Assembly (NCBI GenBank): GCA_016946835.1
Contig: JACVTC010000090.1
Location: 400,001-432,500 of the forward strand
Direction: 5' to 3'
DNA: 32,500 nt
Source: Neocallimastix lanati (nom. inval.)
Lineage: Eukaryota > Neocallimastigomycota > Neocallimastigomycetes > Neocallimastigales > Neocallimastigaceae
A program made the position numbers and the translations under genes. The notes beneath the pieces are model-generated. The model worked only from the letters and a program-made list of their open reading frames with translations, did not search any database and was not told the origin of the DNA. Shown here in pieces: positions 1 to 18,075 of this stretch; position 1 is the first letter of the stretch; each line of letters opens with the position of its first letter.

Positions 1-95
1 TATTTTATTGTTTTTATTTCTCTTATTATCATTTTTTCTTTTTCTTCTATTTTATTGTTTTTATTTTTCTTATTATTATTTTTTTCTTTTTCTTC
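1..95. repeat. imperfect tandem repeat, 47-bp unit x2
   Basis: A pyrimidine-rich unit beginning TATTTTATTG at position 1 recurs at position 48 and differs mainly by a few C/T changes. A shortened third piece may follow. The repeat touches the window edge and may extend further left. Confidence 0.7.
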
Positions 96-549
96 TCTTT
101 TATTATAAATAATAATTATTATTATTTTTTTCTTTTCCTTTATTTTCTTTTCTTTTTATTATTATTATTATTATTATTTAAAAGCATATATATATATAAT
201 AATTATTTTATTAATTTTAATAATTTTTAATTATATATAAATATATATATATATATATACTTTTACAAGCATTTTTTGCTCTAATAAATAAAAAAATAAA
301 TAATTTAATATTTATCAATTATTTTTAACAAGTTCTATTTCTTAATTTAATAAGGTTTTTTAAAGGATAAGAAAAAAAATATATATATATAAAAGCAAAA
401 ACAAATTTCGAAATAATGTATAATATATTATGGCTATTATTAATTAGTTATTTTTTTTGTTTTTAATATTTTTTTTAATAACCTTTTTTTTTTTTTTTTA
501 AAAAAAAAAATACTTTTTATTTTTTATTTTTTATTTTTTAGTTTATCTT
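1..549. other. 3' flank of the arrestin-like gene, low complexity
   Basis: No coding potential is visible. The first ~95 bases are an imperfect tandem duplication, listed separately. The rest is T-rich tracts, AT dinucleotide runs near 190-200 and 237-259, and poly(T)/poly(A) around 485-510. On the minus strand this is the region downstream of the arrestin stop codon, so the 3' UTR and poly(A) site should lie here. AATAAA-like strings are too common in this composition to choose one. Confidence 0.6.
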
Positions 550-3500
550 TTAATAATATTTCAGAGAAGGTCTTCTTTGAAATTGATTAACATAATTCGT
601 TAAGGAGTATGGTGAAGATGAATTTAATAGTGGTGGGGTTGAATAGGATGATGATTTATAATGACTTTGCCTACGGTAACCAGTTTTTTCTGTTTTTGAT
701 TTCATTGGTAAATCTCTTGGAGATAAACCAACTTGTTTCATATAATTATTATTATTATTGTTTATAGTATTTGAAGTATAAATTGATGTATTAGTATTCC
801 ATAGATGATTACTTTTAATAGGAGAATCATCTACATTGGGAGAACTATTTTTTGATGATTTAGAAAACTTATGTTTAATGGTAGGAGTCATGGGTGAAGA
901 AGAACCAATATTTTGACTATGACTATAACTTTGACTACGATCTATATTTCCATTAAAATGAATTTTAGAAAATGGTGGTGATGATGGAGATGAAGATAAT
1001 GATCTAGGAGATTGATAAAAAGAACTATTATTATTAAAACTATTATTATTATTAATACTATTATTATTAGTATTAATAATAATGTTGTTGTTATTATTAA
1101 TACTGTTGTTGATGTTACTGGAAATGATAGTACTACTATTATTATTATGACTATGATTACTATTAAATGAGCAATTTTGTGTAAAATTAAGATTATTCAT
1201 ATTAACTTCATTATTATAATAATTTCTATGAAAAGAACTATTATGATTAGTATTAATTAATGGAGAAGATTTGTTATGATATCCTGAATAAAAAGAATCA
1301 CAACGATTTTCAAAGGATTGATTATTAATATTATTTGTATTATTATTATATCTTAAATAAGGAGAAGTTATAGAAGATCTAGATACACTATCTGGTTCTA
1401 TTTTTCTATTAGAAAATGAAGAATTTGAAAGGAAAGAACTATTTCTGTTTAAAGTTATATTTGTAAAACTGGATGAAATAATTGAATTTTGACTTTTAAT
1501 GGCTTCCATTTCATAGGATTCATTAAAATCAGTATCAAAGGCTTCATTATTATGATCATGAGAATTATTAGAACTATAATCATTGGATAAAATTTCATTA
1601 TTTCTACTTGTATTTAATATCCTTGAACCATTTGAAAAGTAAGATTTATTGTAACTATTTTCATTTGGTTGTAAATAAGGAGAAATATTTCTAAGGAATG
1701 TAGAACTTTCATAATCTTGCAAAATATTACTGGAAAAATCTATAAACAAATATTTTATATAATATAATACAAAAAAAAAGGAAAAAATAAGGTTATATTA
1801 TATTAATTCATATAAAAAATTTAAATATAAAAATATGTTGAAAAAATATTTTAATATATATGTATATATTTATTAAAATTTAAAAAAAAAATAAAAATTA
1901 ATAATACATTTTATATAATTATTTTTATTAACAGGTATAAAAAATAAAAATATGTATATAAAATGTATTATTAATTCAATTTTAAATAAAATAAAATAAA
2001 AATATGTTAATTACCTGTAATATCATCACTATCACCATTCATGGTTTCGATGGAGGATACTTTTTTTAAATTTGAGGAAGATATTTTAGATTTAATAGGA
2101 AGAGACTTATTATTATTTCCATAAGAATTAGAGGATCTATTATCACTCGAAGATCTATTCTTTTTCGATTTACCACCACTATCTTTAGATTTTATAGATG
2201 AAGTCTCAAAAATATTTGATCTATTATTATTTTCAGAATTATGATTATTACTGTATGTAATCGAATGATTAATTTTTGAAATATCGTATTCATTATTTAA
2301 ACCATGATGATCATTAGTACTTATGTTATTATAATTGCTATTATTATCAGCTGATAATGATCGAAATACTTTTTTATTGGAAAAATATTTTGAAAATTTA
2401 TCAATATCACTATTATAAGCATTTTCAGTTTCGGTAACTTCTGAATCAGATATATCTTCATCTATATTCATATTATTTGAATAATCATTTTCATTCTCAT
2501 TTGTATTTATATTTTCACAATTATTTTCGGTTTCATTTAAATTTTCATTTTCATTTGATTGTCTAGTATAAACATTTATTTTTTCATTTTGAATATAGGA
2601 ATTACTATTATTTGTATTATCATAATCAATATAACTATTGTTGGTTAAATTCCTATTTAGTTCAGTTTCCATTTTATTATCATAATTAGTATAATAATTT
2701 GTACTAGAATCATAAAGTGATGAATTATATTCTTTACCATTTAAATCAATATTCATATTACTTATGGTATTATATTCTGTGGATGGTTCCATTGAATAAC
2801 TATTAGAAAAATTATAGTTATCCTCCTTTTTATCACAATCATAAAAAGAATCTACATCTTCTAAATTATTTTTATTTTTAAAGTATATATTATTTTGGCG
2901 TTTAATGGCATCATAATTTGAAGGGAAATTAATTTCTGTAAGTCGACTAGAACTTCTACGTTTCGGTTGATCCTTAACATAATCATCCCCATCGTAAATA
3001 CATATTTTTGATAATAATGCTTTACTCTTTAACACAGATGCCTTTCTAGATAAGCTTCTTAAATTATTAAGGAAGGTCTTTTTTGGAGCTAATACATTTA
3101 ATGACACCGTTGAATTTATATTTTTATTAGTATCCGATTTCATGTTAGGACTATTAATATAATTACATAATTTTGAATGGCAAATACTAATTGATAAATT
3201 TACAGATATATTTTTACTATATTTTTTTAAAATAAAAAAAAAAATAAAGATAAAAAAAAAAAAAAAATTAAATTAAAATAAATTAATAAATGTATAAAAA
3301 AAAATTTTTTTTTCATTTTAATGTATGTAATAATAATTAAAGTTTTTACAATTTAAAATTTTTTTTTAATAATTAATAGATTTATTTAAAAAATAAAAAA
3401 AATAAGAAATACCTAAACATTCTTTGATTTAAAGAAAGTGTTATATAATATTGAATACTAAATAATGAAGCATTCATTATTGAAATATTATTTTCCTAAA

Positions 3501-5181
3501 ATAATGGATATAAAAATAAGTTTTTTCATTTATATGAATATATATTTTAAATATTATTTTTAATTATATTATTTTAAAATAATTTAATTATTAACATACA
3601 GGTATAGGGATTTGAATAAAAACTGATTTTTCTTCATTTGAATTGAATACATAGTCATTTGATTTGAAATTAATATCAGATATCGAATTAATAATGTATT
3701 TATTATCCTTTTTTGTAACAGATTCGGGTATAATAATAGATCTATATAAATTTGCTTTTAATCCATGAATCTAATATATTAATAATATATAAATATAAAT
3801 AACATATATATATATTTATTTTTTAATGAAAAAAATAATTAAATATAATATATAAATTATATAAAAATGATTATAATATTAATAAATAAAATCTTTTTTT
3901 CTTTTATTACTACTAAATATTATATATATATATTGGTTTGCTTTTATTAAAAATAAGAAATTACCTTATGTTTTGTATTATTCGTTACATGAACTTCAAC
4001 TTGTGCATTTTTTCCTGAACAAAAATAGGATTGAGAAACTATTCCTTCTAAACGGATAGAACTACCCAATAACATTTTTTTATGAGTAGAAGCCCTAAGA
4101 GGAATCGAAGACATTAATTCTTCATCAATATTTTCAAGGACTAAAGCTTCTTCAGATGTACTTAATGAGTCATAAATATTATCTTGATGATATTGAACAT
4201 TTCTAATAAAATATGATAGTAGTAGAAAAAATGATAATAAATAAAAAAAATACATATACGTGGTTGCAAAAATAATAGTAAAATATTAATATATAATTTA
4301 ATATAGTAATTCATCAAAATTTATATATATTAAGTTTATTTGTATCAAATGATTAAAGTTATTATATATATACCCTGTCACTAAGTATTTCACATTGATA
4401 TCATTATTCTTCGAAGAAAATGAACCAGGAACATTTTTAGGCAACTTAAATGCAAAATTGAATATTGTTTTTCCTTGAACAGCATTCCAAAATCCATCAT
4501 ATTCTGCAGGGCCTCTAACTGCAGAAGATGGTTTTATTTTTGGTCCTTGAAAATATATTTTTGTTGATAAAAATACTTTTGAACCATTTGATTTTTGAAA
4601 ATTAATTTCTAAAATAATTAAAAAAAAAAAATTTTTTTAATTTTTTTTTAAAAAAAGAAAAGAAAAAATACATTTAAATATATATATAAATATAATTAAA
4701 TATTATTTAGAATTTAAATATAAATATAATTAAATATTATTTAGAATTTAAATATAAAAAATTACATATTTCATATATAATATATAATATATACAACAAT
4801 AAAAAGTTAAAAGAAATATTATTTAGAATTTAAATATAAAAAATTACATATTTCATATATAATATTAATATATACAACAATAAAATGTTTAAAGAAATTT
4901 AAATACAAATATATTTTTTATAATATTTTAATTATGACATTATCGATATAAAAAAATTATATATATATACATATACACTACTATAAATTAATAATAAAGA
5001 TAACTATTATAATAATATTACCTTCATATCCTGTTAATTCAACATATATTTCCCTTAATCTTAGATTAAATTCGTCTTCCACATCGAGCTCCAAGGTTCC
5101 TTTTAATAAATCACCTGTAACAAAATAGTCATCATCAAAATAAATTGATATATTCAAATTTGGTTTTATTTTATAGGCCAT
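550..5181 (-). CDS. alpha-arrestin-like protein with long disordered tail (7 exons)
   Basis: Exons on the minus strand: 5181-5022, 4608-4374, 4202-3965, 3770-3600, 3495-3413, 3186-2015 and 1739-550 (stop TAA). All introns are GT..AG and all joins keep frame, giving 1082 aa. Residues ~8-140 look like an arrestin N domain: alternating beta-type strands, a GDLLKGTLELDV segment, LREIYVELTGYE, and FKLPKNVPGSF. Residues ~178-300 look like an arrestin C domain: SIRLEGIVSQSYFCSGKNAQ, then a strand ending in FIQIPIP. Known alpha-arrestins are cytoplasmic adaptors that bring Rsp5/Nedd4 ubiquitin ligases to membrane cargo. From ~310 on the protein is Ser/Asn-rich with basic patches (KDQPKRRSSSR) and many SP sites, probably disordered and phosphorylated. 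I see no PPxY motif, so ligase recruitment is not shown. The tail exons could instead be a separate gene starting at the ATG ending at 3143, but in-frame splicing favours one gene. The family call rests on pattern recognition, not a search. Confidence 0.8.
4701..4898. repeat. 82-bp direct duplication inside arrestin intron 1
   Basis: The segment starting TATTATTTAGAATTTAAATA at 4735 recurs at 4817, a period of 82 bp. It runs through ATTACATATTTCATATATAA and ATACAACAATAAAA with only small indels. A shorter third copy of the leading motif lies at 4701. The repeat is wholly within the 413-nt first intron (5021-4609), helping make that intron the longest of the gene. Confidence 0.8.
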
Positions 5182-5805
5182 TTTTTTAATTTCTTGTACA
5201 ATATAATTTGTTTAATAATTTTAATATTTTATTAACTTAATTAATATCTTATATATATATATTATTTAGATATTAAACAAAAATTAAAACGGTTTTTCCT
5301 TATTATTATAGTAATAATTAAATTAATGAATAAATAAATTAAGCTATATCCAGAAGTTAAAGTATGAAAATTTTAAATATAATAATAATTAAATAATTAT
5401 ATTATCAAAATTAAAAATAAAAAAGTTTATTAACAATATGGAATAATTATTAAATATATATTTTTACTAATATCGTGAATAAAAATATATATACAGATTC
5501 TTATATTTGTATATAATTTATATATAATAATTATTAATTCAAAATATTTTGATATTTAAATACTATTTTTATAATGTTTAATTATACTTTAATAATAATT
5601 TTTATTTAGAATGTAATAAATAATGATATAGAATAATAATGAATAATTTTTAAAAATTGTATATTTCGTATTTTTTTTTTTTCTGTAAATTGAATTTTTT
5701 ATATGTTATTTTTACAGAAAAAATATTGATTAAATAGTATATAAATTAAATATAAAATATTATAATGTATAGGAAATATTATATTATAAAATTATAAAAT
5801 ATCGT

Positions 5806-5850
<45 letters not shown>

Positions 5851-5963
5851 TATATTTGTTTGAATTATTAAATAATAATGAATAATTATAATATTTTTCT
5901 ATATATAAGTTTAAAATAGTTTTTATTGTATAACAAAGATGTTATTGTTTTCTTAGTTTTTTT

Positions 5964-5998
<35 letters not shown>

Positions 5999-6499
5999 AA
6001 ATAATTTCATTTATATTTTATACATACGTATATTAGTTGTAAATTATATAAATATTTTTCTCTTTAAAATTTTAAAATATTAATTTAAAAGATATAATAT
6101 CAATGAAGAGTATTACATTCTTTTAAAAATATTGATAATATAATAATATAAAAAGTTTAAAGTTAATATAATATATATAAAATCATTCTGTTTTCTTTTA
6201 TGTATAAATATATATATGTTTTTTATTCTTTTTTTTTTTTTTTTTTCTTTAAATATATAAAGCTTTTTTAGTATTAAAACTTTATTTTTATAAGTAAATT
6301 GAAACTATATTCAATAAAATATAGTTATACATATATATAAAGAGTATTAATACATATAATAAATAATCTGATAATAAAAAAAAAACATGAAAAAGAAATA
6401 ATTCAAAAAAAAAAAAAGTTTAAAAATAAAATGAAATAAATTTTAAACCAAAAAAAAAAAAATAAAATAAAATAAAAAAATAAAATTAAATAAAATTAA

Positions 6500-6534
<35 letters not shown>

Positions 6535-8362
6535 ATGAATATATGAAAGAGTGCATAGAATTATTTTTCTGTTTTACATATATTAAAAAAATAAGAATCT
6601 AATTGCATAATAAAATGCTTCCCTTTAAAAAATGATTTATAGGATATATAAAATATATAAATGATAAATTTAATGATAATATTAAAAAAATGAAATCTAA
6701 AATAATGGAAAGAAATATGAACAATAAAATTAAAATTTTTTTTTTTTAATTAAACAATTCAAAATTTAATTAAATTAAAATTTTAATTTTTTTTTTTTTT
6801 ACTTTATTATTTTTAAACTTTTTTCTTTTTCTTTTCTTTTTAATGCTTTAAAAAAAATTTTTTTTCATTCTTTTCTTTTTGATTATTGTAATTCATAACT
6901 TTCATTGTTATACATATATATATAATATATATAATATGTATAATCTAATAATATTATATATATTTTGTAAAAAAAAAAAAGAAATTATTTTTTTTTGTTG
7001 TTTTCCTTCTATATTAAATTTTTATTTATTTATTTATTTTTGTTTTGTTTTCATTAAATTTTTATTTAATGATTATTAATATTATTTTCAATTAATCAAA
7101 TAAAATATATATCTATAATTTCAATGTAAAAAAATTAGATTTATTTGAATAATAATATTTTGTTTATTAAATTTATAATAATTACTTTTTTTTAATATAA
7201 ATATTGACATTTAATAATTAATTAATTAGTAGTATTATCACTTTATTTATATTTATATTGATTCTCTTAATATTATTTTGTAAATTACATTTAATGAGAA
7301 AATATTAATACAAAAATAAAAAAAATATAATAGTTTAAATAGAAAAAATAAAAAATAAAATAAAAAAAACGAAATTTATATTAATCAAAATTTTCAATCA
7401 TTTATCAGTTCATTAAATTATTTTAATAAATTTAAATTAATATTTATTTTATTAATTATTTTATATTCAATAATATTTATATTTTATAATTAAAGTTATT
7501 TCAATAATATTTAATATTTAATATATATTAATAAATAATATTTATTAATATTTATTAATATTTAATATTTTATTTTTTATATATTTAATATTTAAAATTT
7601 TTTTAATTTAATTTATTTTAAATGATTTCTTTCCATAAATTAAAAATTATATATTCAATAAAGTTGAAAATTTAATTATCTTTTTTTTTTTACCATTTAA
7701 AGTTAATTAAATTTAAATAGGAAATTAAAAAAAAAATAATTATTATTATTATTAATAAATTTGTATGAAAGATTATTTAATATTATAATATATTATATAT
7801 TATATTATTAATTATAAATTTATTATTTATTATATATTTATTATATATAAATAATATTTATTTTACTGTTAAAATACTTCATATATATATTTTTTATTTT
7901 CTTTTTTTTAAATATTAATGATATTTTTCTTATTTCTGTATTTAATAATAAATATAATTATTTGATATAAATATGAATGTTGATTTTTCTTGATTGTGTT
8001 AGTTTAAAGGATTATACGAATATATATTAAAATATTTCATACTGTTGAAATTATATTAAAATTATATACAACATGGATTATTATTAATATATTAATTTTT
8101 TATTATAATTTTTTATATTACTTTTATATAATAAAAATATTTTTTATTTATTAATGATATAATTAATAATTAATAGTAAATAAATATTATATACAATTAA
8201 TTTTCTCTTAAAAAATATTTTTTAACGTCACGATATTTATCTTAGGAAATCAAAATTTCTTTTATCTTAAAAAAAAAAATTATAGTTCAATGTTTAAAAT
8301 AAATTTAAACTAGATATATGAGTATATAAAAAACCCAACTATGAATTTTTTTGTTTTATTTA
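5182..8362. other. intergenic desert upstream of the arrestin gene
   Basis: I see no gene in this stretch. Short open frames such as 6879-7079 encode only Ile/Phe/Tyr/Lys-rich strings expected from AT-rich DNA. The proximal part should contain the minus-strand promoter of the arrestin gene, and the region lies between divergent genes. Notable sequence: T43 at 5807-5849, a second T tract near 5968-5997, A tracts near 6504-6531, and many AATATTTATT-type strings at 7500-7570. No recognisable regulatory element can be singled out. Confidence 0.6.
5807..5849. repeat. poly(T) tract, 43 nt
   Basis: An uninterrupted run of 43 T on the plus strand, about 630 bp upstream of the arrestin start codon. 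Tracts of this kind usually exclude nucleosomes, so a role in an open promoter region is possible but not shown. Confidence 0.9.
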
Positions 8363-8645
8363 GTTCAATTATAGGAAAAAAAATTTTTTTTATTTTATTT
8401 TGTTCAATTACAGGAAAAAAATTTTTTTTATTTTATTTTGTTTAATTACAGGAAAAAAATTTTTTTATTTTATTTTGTTCAATTACAGGAAAAAAATTTT
8501 TTTTATTTTATTTTGTTTAATTACAGGAAAAAAATTTTTTTATTTTATTTTGTTCAATTACAGGAAAAAAATTTTTTTTATTTTATTTTGTTTAATTACA
8601 GGAAAAAAATTTTTTTATTTTATTTTGTTCAATTACAGGAAAAAA
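8363..8645. repeat. minisatellite with 37/38-bp alternating monomers (75-bp dimer)
   Basis: Eight monomers begin at 8363, 8402, 8440, 8477, 8515, 8552, 8590 and 8627. Each has the pattern GTTYAATTACAGG, A7, T7-8, ATTTTATTTT. After the first two, GTTC monomers (38 bp) strictly alternate with GTTT monomers (37 bp), making a 75-bp higher-order dimer. Because 75 is a multiple of three, the array stays open in more than one frame and yields spurious Phe/Lys-rich repeat proteins. The first copy (TTATAGG) is slightly diverged, as expected at an array edge. Confidence 0.95.
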
Positions 8646-8668
8646 AATTATAGTATAATTTTAAAATT

Positions 8669-8745
8669 TTCTTTTAATAAACTTTAAAGAAAGATTAGTT
8701 TATATATTCTTTTAAATAACTTTAAAGAAAAATTAGTTTATATAT
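8669..8745. repeat. 38-bp tandem repeat x2 beside the minisatellite
   Basis: Two copies of a unit with CTTTAAAGAAA and ATTAGTTTATATAT start at 8669 and 8707. The period (38 bp) equals one monomer of the neighbouring array, but the sequence differs. Confidence 0.8.
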
Positions 8746-8857
8746 AGTAGTGTAAACTATAAAAATATTAAGATATATTGAGATATAAAATTAAAAACTT
8801 AATAATTACTATTATTGTTAACACTATCCATTTATGCATATATATTTATAAAGTTAT

Positions 8858-11070
8858 TTATTTAAATAGTTTATATTTTTTTTATAAATTAATAATCATT
8901 TTAACCTATAATATTAACTTTATAACTTCAAAATTTATTAAAAAATAAAATTTTTCTTTTTATTTGTTGAATATTCTTTTTTAAAATATGAGTCTAATTT
9001 TGAAGTTTAAATTTGAATTATATATTTGATATATATATATATATATTTTATATATATAAAAAAAAGGAACAGCTTATGAGATTTATAAAATTTATTTAAA
9101 TAGCAAATTTTTTTTTTATAAATTAATAATCATTTTAACCTATAATACTAAATTTATAATTTCAAACAAATAAAAAGAAAAATTTTTATTTTTTAAAAAG
9201 TTTTGAATATTCTTTTTTAAAATATTAAAATATGAATCTAATTTTAAAAGTTTAAATTTGAATTATTTATTATCTTTTTTTTAAAAAAAAAATGCAATAG
9301 AAAAGGAATAGCTTAATGAGATTTACAAAATTAAAAAATATATATCAAACGACATAAACTCTAAAAAGTATATTACAAAGTTTTATTTTATACATGCATT
9401 CATTAGAATTAATAAATAAAATTTAAAAATAAAATTATAATAAAAAAAAATTATAAAATAAAATAAAATATCAACTAATTTATGACATAATTATGAATTA
9501 AATGGTATTTTTTATTTTATTTTATTTTTTATTGTTTTTTCTATAATTATCGATTTTATGAAAAAAGGAAAGTACTATAATATTATCATTCCAGTATACA
9601 AACATACAGAAATATATATTATATGTATTAATACAAAACAAACACTTGAAATAATTAATGATATATATTTTCCAAGCATTAAAGAAAAAAAAATATGAAT
9701 GAAAATTTATTTTTTTTTTTTTTTTTACTAATCTATACTATATGGTATAAATTTTTATTATAATTTTTAAAAATATATATTTGAATAAATTTATATGTAA
9801 TTTTACTTAAATATTTTTTTTATTTGTATATTAAAGTTTTTTAAATAATATTATAAAATAGAGTAACAAATAAAAATTACAATTATTTTATAATTATTGG
9901 GATAATTCCGAAAAGATTGGTAGAATGTTAATTTTATGCATTCATGCTCAAAATAAGATAGGATACGATGATTAAAGAATGTCTAAATTTATTTTTCAAT
10001 CTTTTAAATTAAAAAATAAAAATTTTCTTTCCATTTGTTCGCATATTCTTTTAAATATAAATCTATTATAAAAAGCTTAAGCTTAAATTATTAAATGCAA
10101 TTTAAAAGTAACCACCTTTAATAAAGAGGTTAATAAACTAATATAAATAACATCATAAACTCTAAAATGCATATTACAAATTTTAAAATATATATATAGT
10201 TGTTGTAATAAAATAAAATATAATAAAATATTAATAAAGTAGAAGTACACACCAACTAATTTTTGATATAATTCTGTGTTATATAGCTTTTTTTTTTTTC
10301 TTTTATATAAATTAAACTAATAATTATCTTTTTCATTTTTTTTTTTTATCTGTGATCATTAATTTTATGAAAAAAAATATAAAAAATTTCTAATATATTA
10401 ATATTATACCAGTACATAAATTTATTTTTCAATCTTTTTAAATCAAAAAAATAAAAATTTTCTTTCCATTTGTTCTTTTAAATATAAATTTAATTTTAAA
10501 AGTTTAAGCTTAAATTATTAAATGCAATTTTAAAGTAACCACCTTTAATAAAAGGATTAATAAACTAATATTTATAACATCATAAACTCTAAAAAGCATA
10601 TTATAAAATTTTATGGTATATATATATATATACTTGTTGATATTATATATTGGATTTAATAAAGAAAATTAAAAATAAAATTGTATTAATAAAATAAAAA
10701 TAGAGTAATATAAAAAATAAAGTAAAAGTGAACAACTAATTTATGTCCAATATATATATATATATTATATATATTGGAATTAATAAAGAAAATTAAACTA
10801 ATATATATATATCAACTAATTTATAATATAATTTGTATTATTTAGTTTTAGATATATATATGAATTAGACTAAAAATTATCATTTCTTTTTTTTTTTTTT
10901 TTTTTTTTGTAATCTTTTACTTTATTTTTAAATAAATAAGAAAAATAAATAATATATAATTATTATTTCAGTACATAACAGAAATATATATATGATTTGT
11001 ATTTATCTAAAACGAACACACTAAATAATTAATTATATATATAATCCAAACATTGGAAAAAAAATAAAAT
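8858..11070. repeat. family of decayed, tandemly duplicated segments
   Basis: The same ordered blocks recur with substitutions and indels. AATAATCATTTTAACCTATA occurs at 8891 and 9125. CATAAACTCTAAAA-type blocks are near 9349, 10149 and 10577. CAACTAATTTAT-type blocks lie at 9472, 10252, 10733 and 10812. CCAGTACATAAA-type blocks are near 9591, 10409 and 10968. TTTATTTTTCAATCTTTT followed by CTTTCCATTTGTTC is near 9988 and 10421. The order of blocks is largely kept, so these are copies of one longer unit. The closest pair, starting ~9986 and ~10418, is offset by ~432 bp. No conserved open frame or terminal repeats are seen. It may be old tandem duplications or remnants of a non-coding mobile element. 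Confidence 0.75.
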
Positions 11071-11505
11071 AAAATAAAATTGAAAATTTTTCTTTTTACT
11101 TTTCTATACTATAATATATATATAATATAATTTCATACTTCTACATCATGGCTATTTCATGTAAATACATGTCAAATATGTTATATTGAACTATTTTGCA
11201 GATATATATTAATAGTTTCTTTATACCCTTAGTTCATACACAAAAAAATTTATATGTAGATATATATTTTTTTTCTAATACGTATACAAATATATGTATA
11301 TATATTTTATTACTACTATAAAACAACAAATAAATAGACTTAATTATTTTTATTTTGTTATTTTTTTTTTTTATTTAATCGTTAAGTCTATTCGTATTGA
11401 ATAAATACTTAAATAGAAATAAAAAAAAAATCTATAAAGCAAAACAAATTAACATTAAATATAAAAATAACAAAATGAAAATAATAAATACTTAAATAGA
11501 AATAA

Positions 11506-11547
<42 letters not shown>

Positions 11548-11681
11548 TAGCTAATAATAATAATAATAATAATTTGTCTATAGTTATTGGATAATTCTGA
11601 TAAAATTTGTGTACTCCATGTATTAAAAATAAAAGAAAAATAAGGTATAATCTTAAAATATGTTTATATATTTTTAACAAT

Positions 11682-11734
<53 letters not shown>

Positions 11735-11983
11735 TAAAATAAATATAAAATTAATTTAGAAAGAATATTGCTATAGAATTAAATTTTCTATTTTTCTTTT
11801 TTTTTTTTTTTATTTTATTATTTTATTCTAAAATAATATTATTCTTTTTAATTTACTCAATAATTTGATCATCTTTATAAGAATCATTTTGTAGCTTTTT
11901 AATTTTAATTTTTTTTTTTTTTTTTTTTTTTTGCAATCAAAAATTAAAATTGATAAAGTAATAAAATATATGAATATCTTTTA

Positions 11984-12021
<38 letters not shown>

Positions 12022-12685
12022 CTGTTTATATAGTAAAGTATTTTAATACTACTGCATTTATTTTTATTAATCTTAATTTTAATTGTAATTATTAATTATA
12101 TATAATTAATATTATTACTTCATATTATTATTGCAATATAATTATTAAAAGACTTAAAAAAAAAAATTAAATTTTATAATTATAATATAGAGTGTAAAAA
12201 AAATTTTATTTTTTTTTTTTATATATTTAACACTTTTAAAGATATTAATAAATAATTTGAATATAAAATAAATAATGATATATATTATAAAACAATAAAT
12301 ATATTTTTATTTTATATACTAGATAAATACTCCATAATTATTATAGTTTTCTTATTTAATTTTCTATTTTATTGATATCTTGTTTAAATTTTGATGTATT
12401 AATTTCATCTTCATAATATTATATAACTTCTGATTTTATATAATACAAAAAAAAAAATAAAAATGTAGCATTTTTCAAAAATTATTTTAACCAATAAATG
12501 TAGAGATATGGGATATAAAATTTTTTTTTTACAATTTTTAATATAGATTTAATATTTTTATTTAATAATTCTTATAAAATAAAAAGTTTAATTATTTATA
12601 TTCAAATATATATTATTGTTATAATATATAAAAAATTATATATATATATTCTTTCATTTTATTATTATTATTATTATTATTATAA
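11071..12685. other. intergenic region upstream of the Cwf19 gene, poly(T)-rich
   Basis: No coding exon is supported. The region has an AAT/TAA microsatellite at about 11505-11571 interrupted by a TTAGCTAA palindrome. T50 lies at 11684-11733, and further T tracts fall near 11797-11810, 11910-11931 and 11988-12019. A small inverted repeat CATGTA-AA-TACATG lies near 11158. The right end should carry promoter sequence for the downstream gene, but no specific element can be assigned. Confidence 0.6.
11684..11733. repeat. poly(T) tract, 50 nt
   Basis: An uninterrupted run of 50 T, the longest homopolymer in the window, in a stretch containing several other T tracts. Its exact length is likely unstable and sensitive to assembly error. 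Confidence 0.85.
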
Positions 12686-12717
<32 letters not shown>

Positions 12718-12735
12718 AATATATATATACATAAA
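12686..12735 (+). promoter_or_regulatory. T25-A9 tract just upstream of the Cwf19 start codon
   Basis: T25 (12686-12710) is followed directly by A9 and then ATATATATACATAAA before the ATG at 12736. Poly(dA:dT) tracts near starts often mark nucleosome-depleted promoters or 5' leaders. That role here is inference, since such tracts are common throughout the window. Confidence 0.3.
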
Positions 12736-17811
<5,076 letters not shown>

Positions 17812-17874
17812 AATAAAATAAAATAGAATAGAATAGAAAAAAAAAAAAAAAAATTTAGAAAAGTGGAAAAAAAA

Positions 17875-17908
<34 letters not shown>

Positions 17909-18036
17909 TATGTATTAGAAAAATATGATTAATTTAGTAAAAGTTCATTATATATATTTATATATTTATATTTACATTTACATTTACATATTTATATTTA
18001 TATATATTTGTAATTAATAATTTATTTTTTTATAAG

Positions 18037-18075
<39 letters not shown>

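Noticed and set aside
8400-8687. Open frames encoding FNYRKKIFFILF-type repeat proteins (8400-8687 and 8438-8653)
   Set aside because: They arise because the 75-bp minisatellite dimer is a multiple of three. Both frames are the same DNA, and nothing protein-like is conserved.
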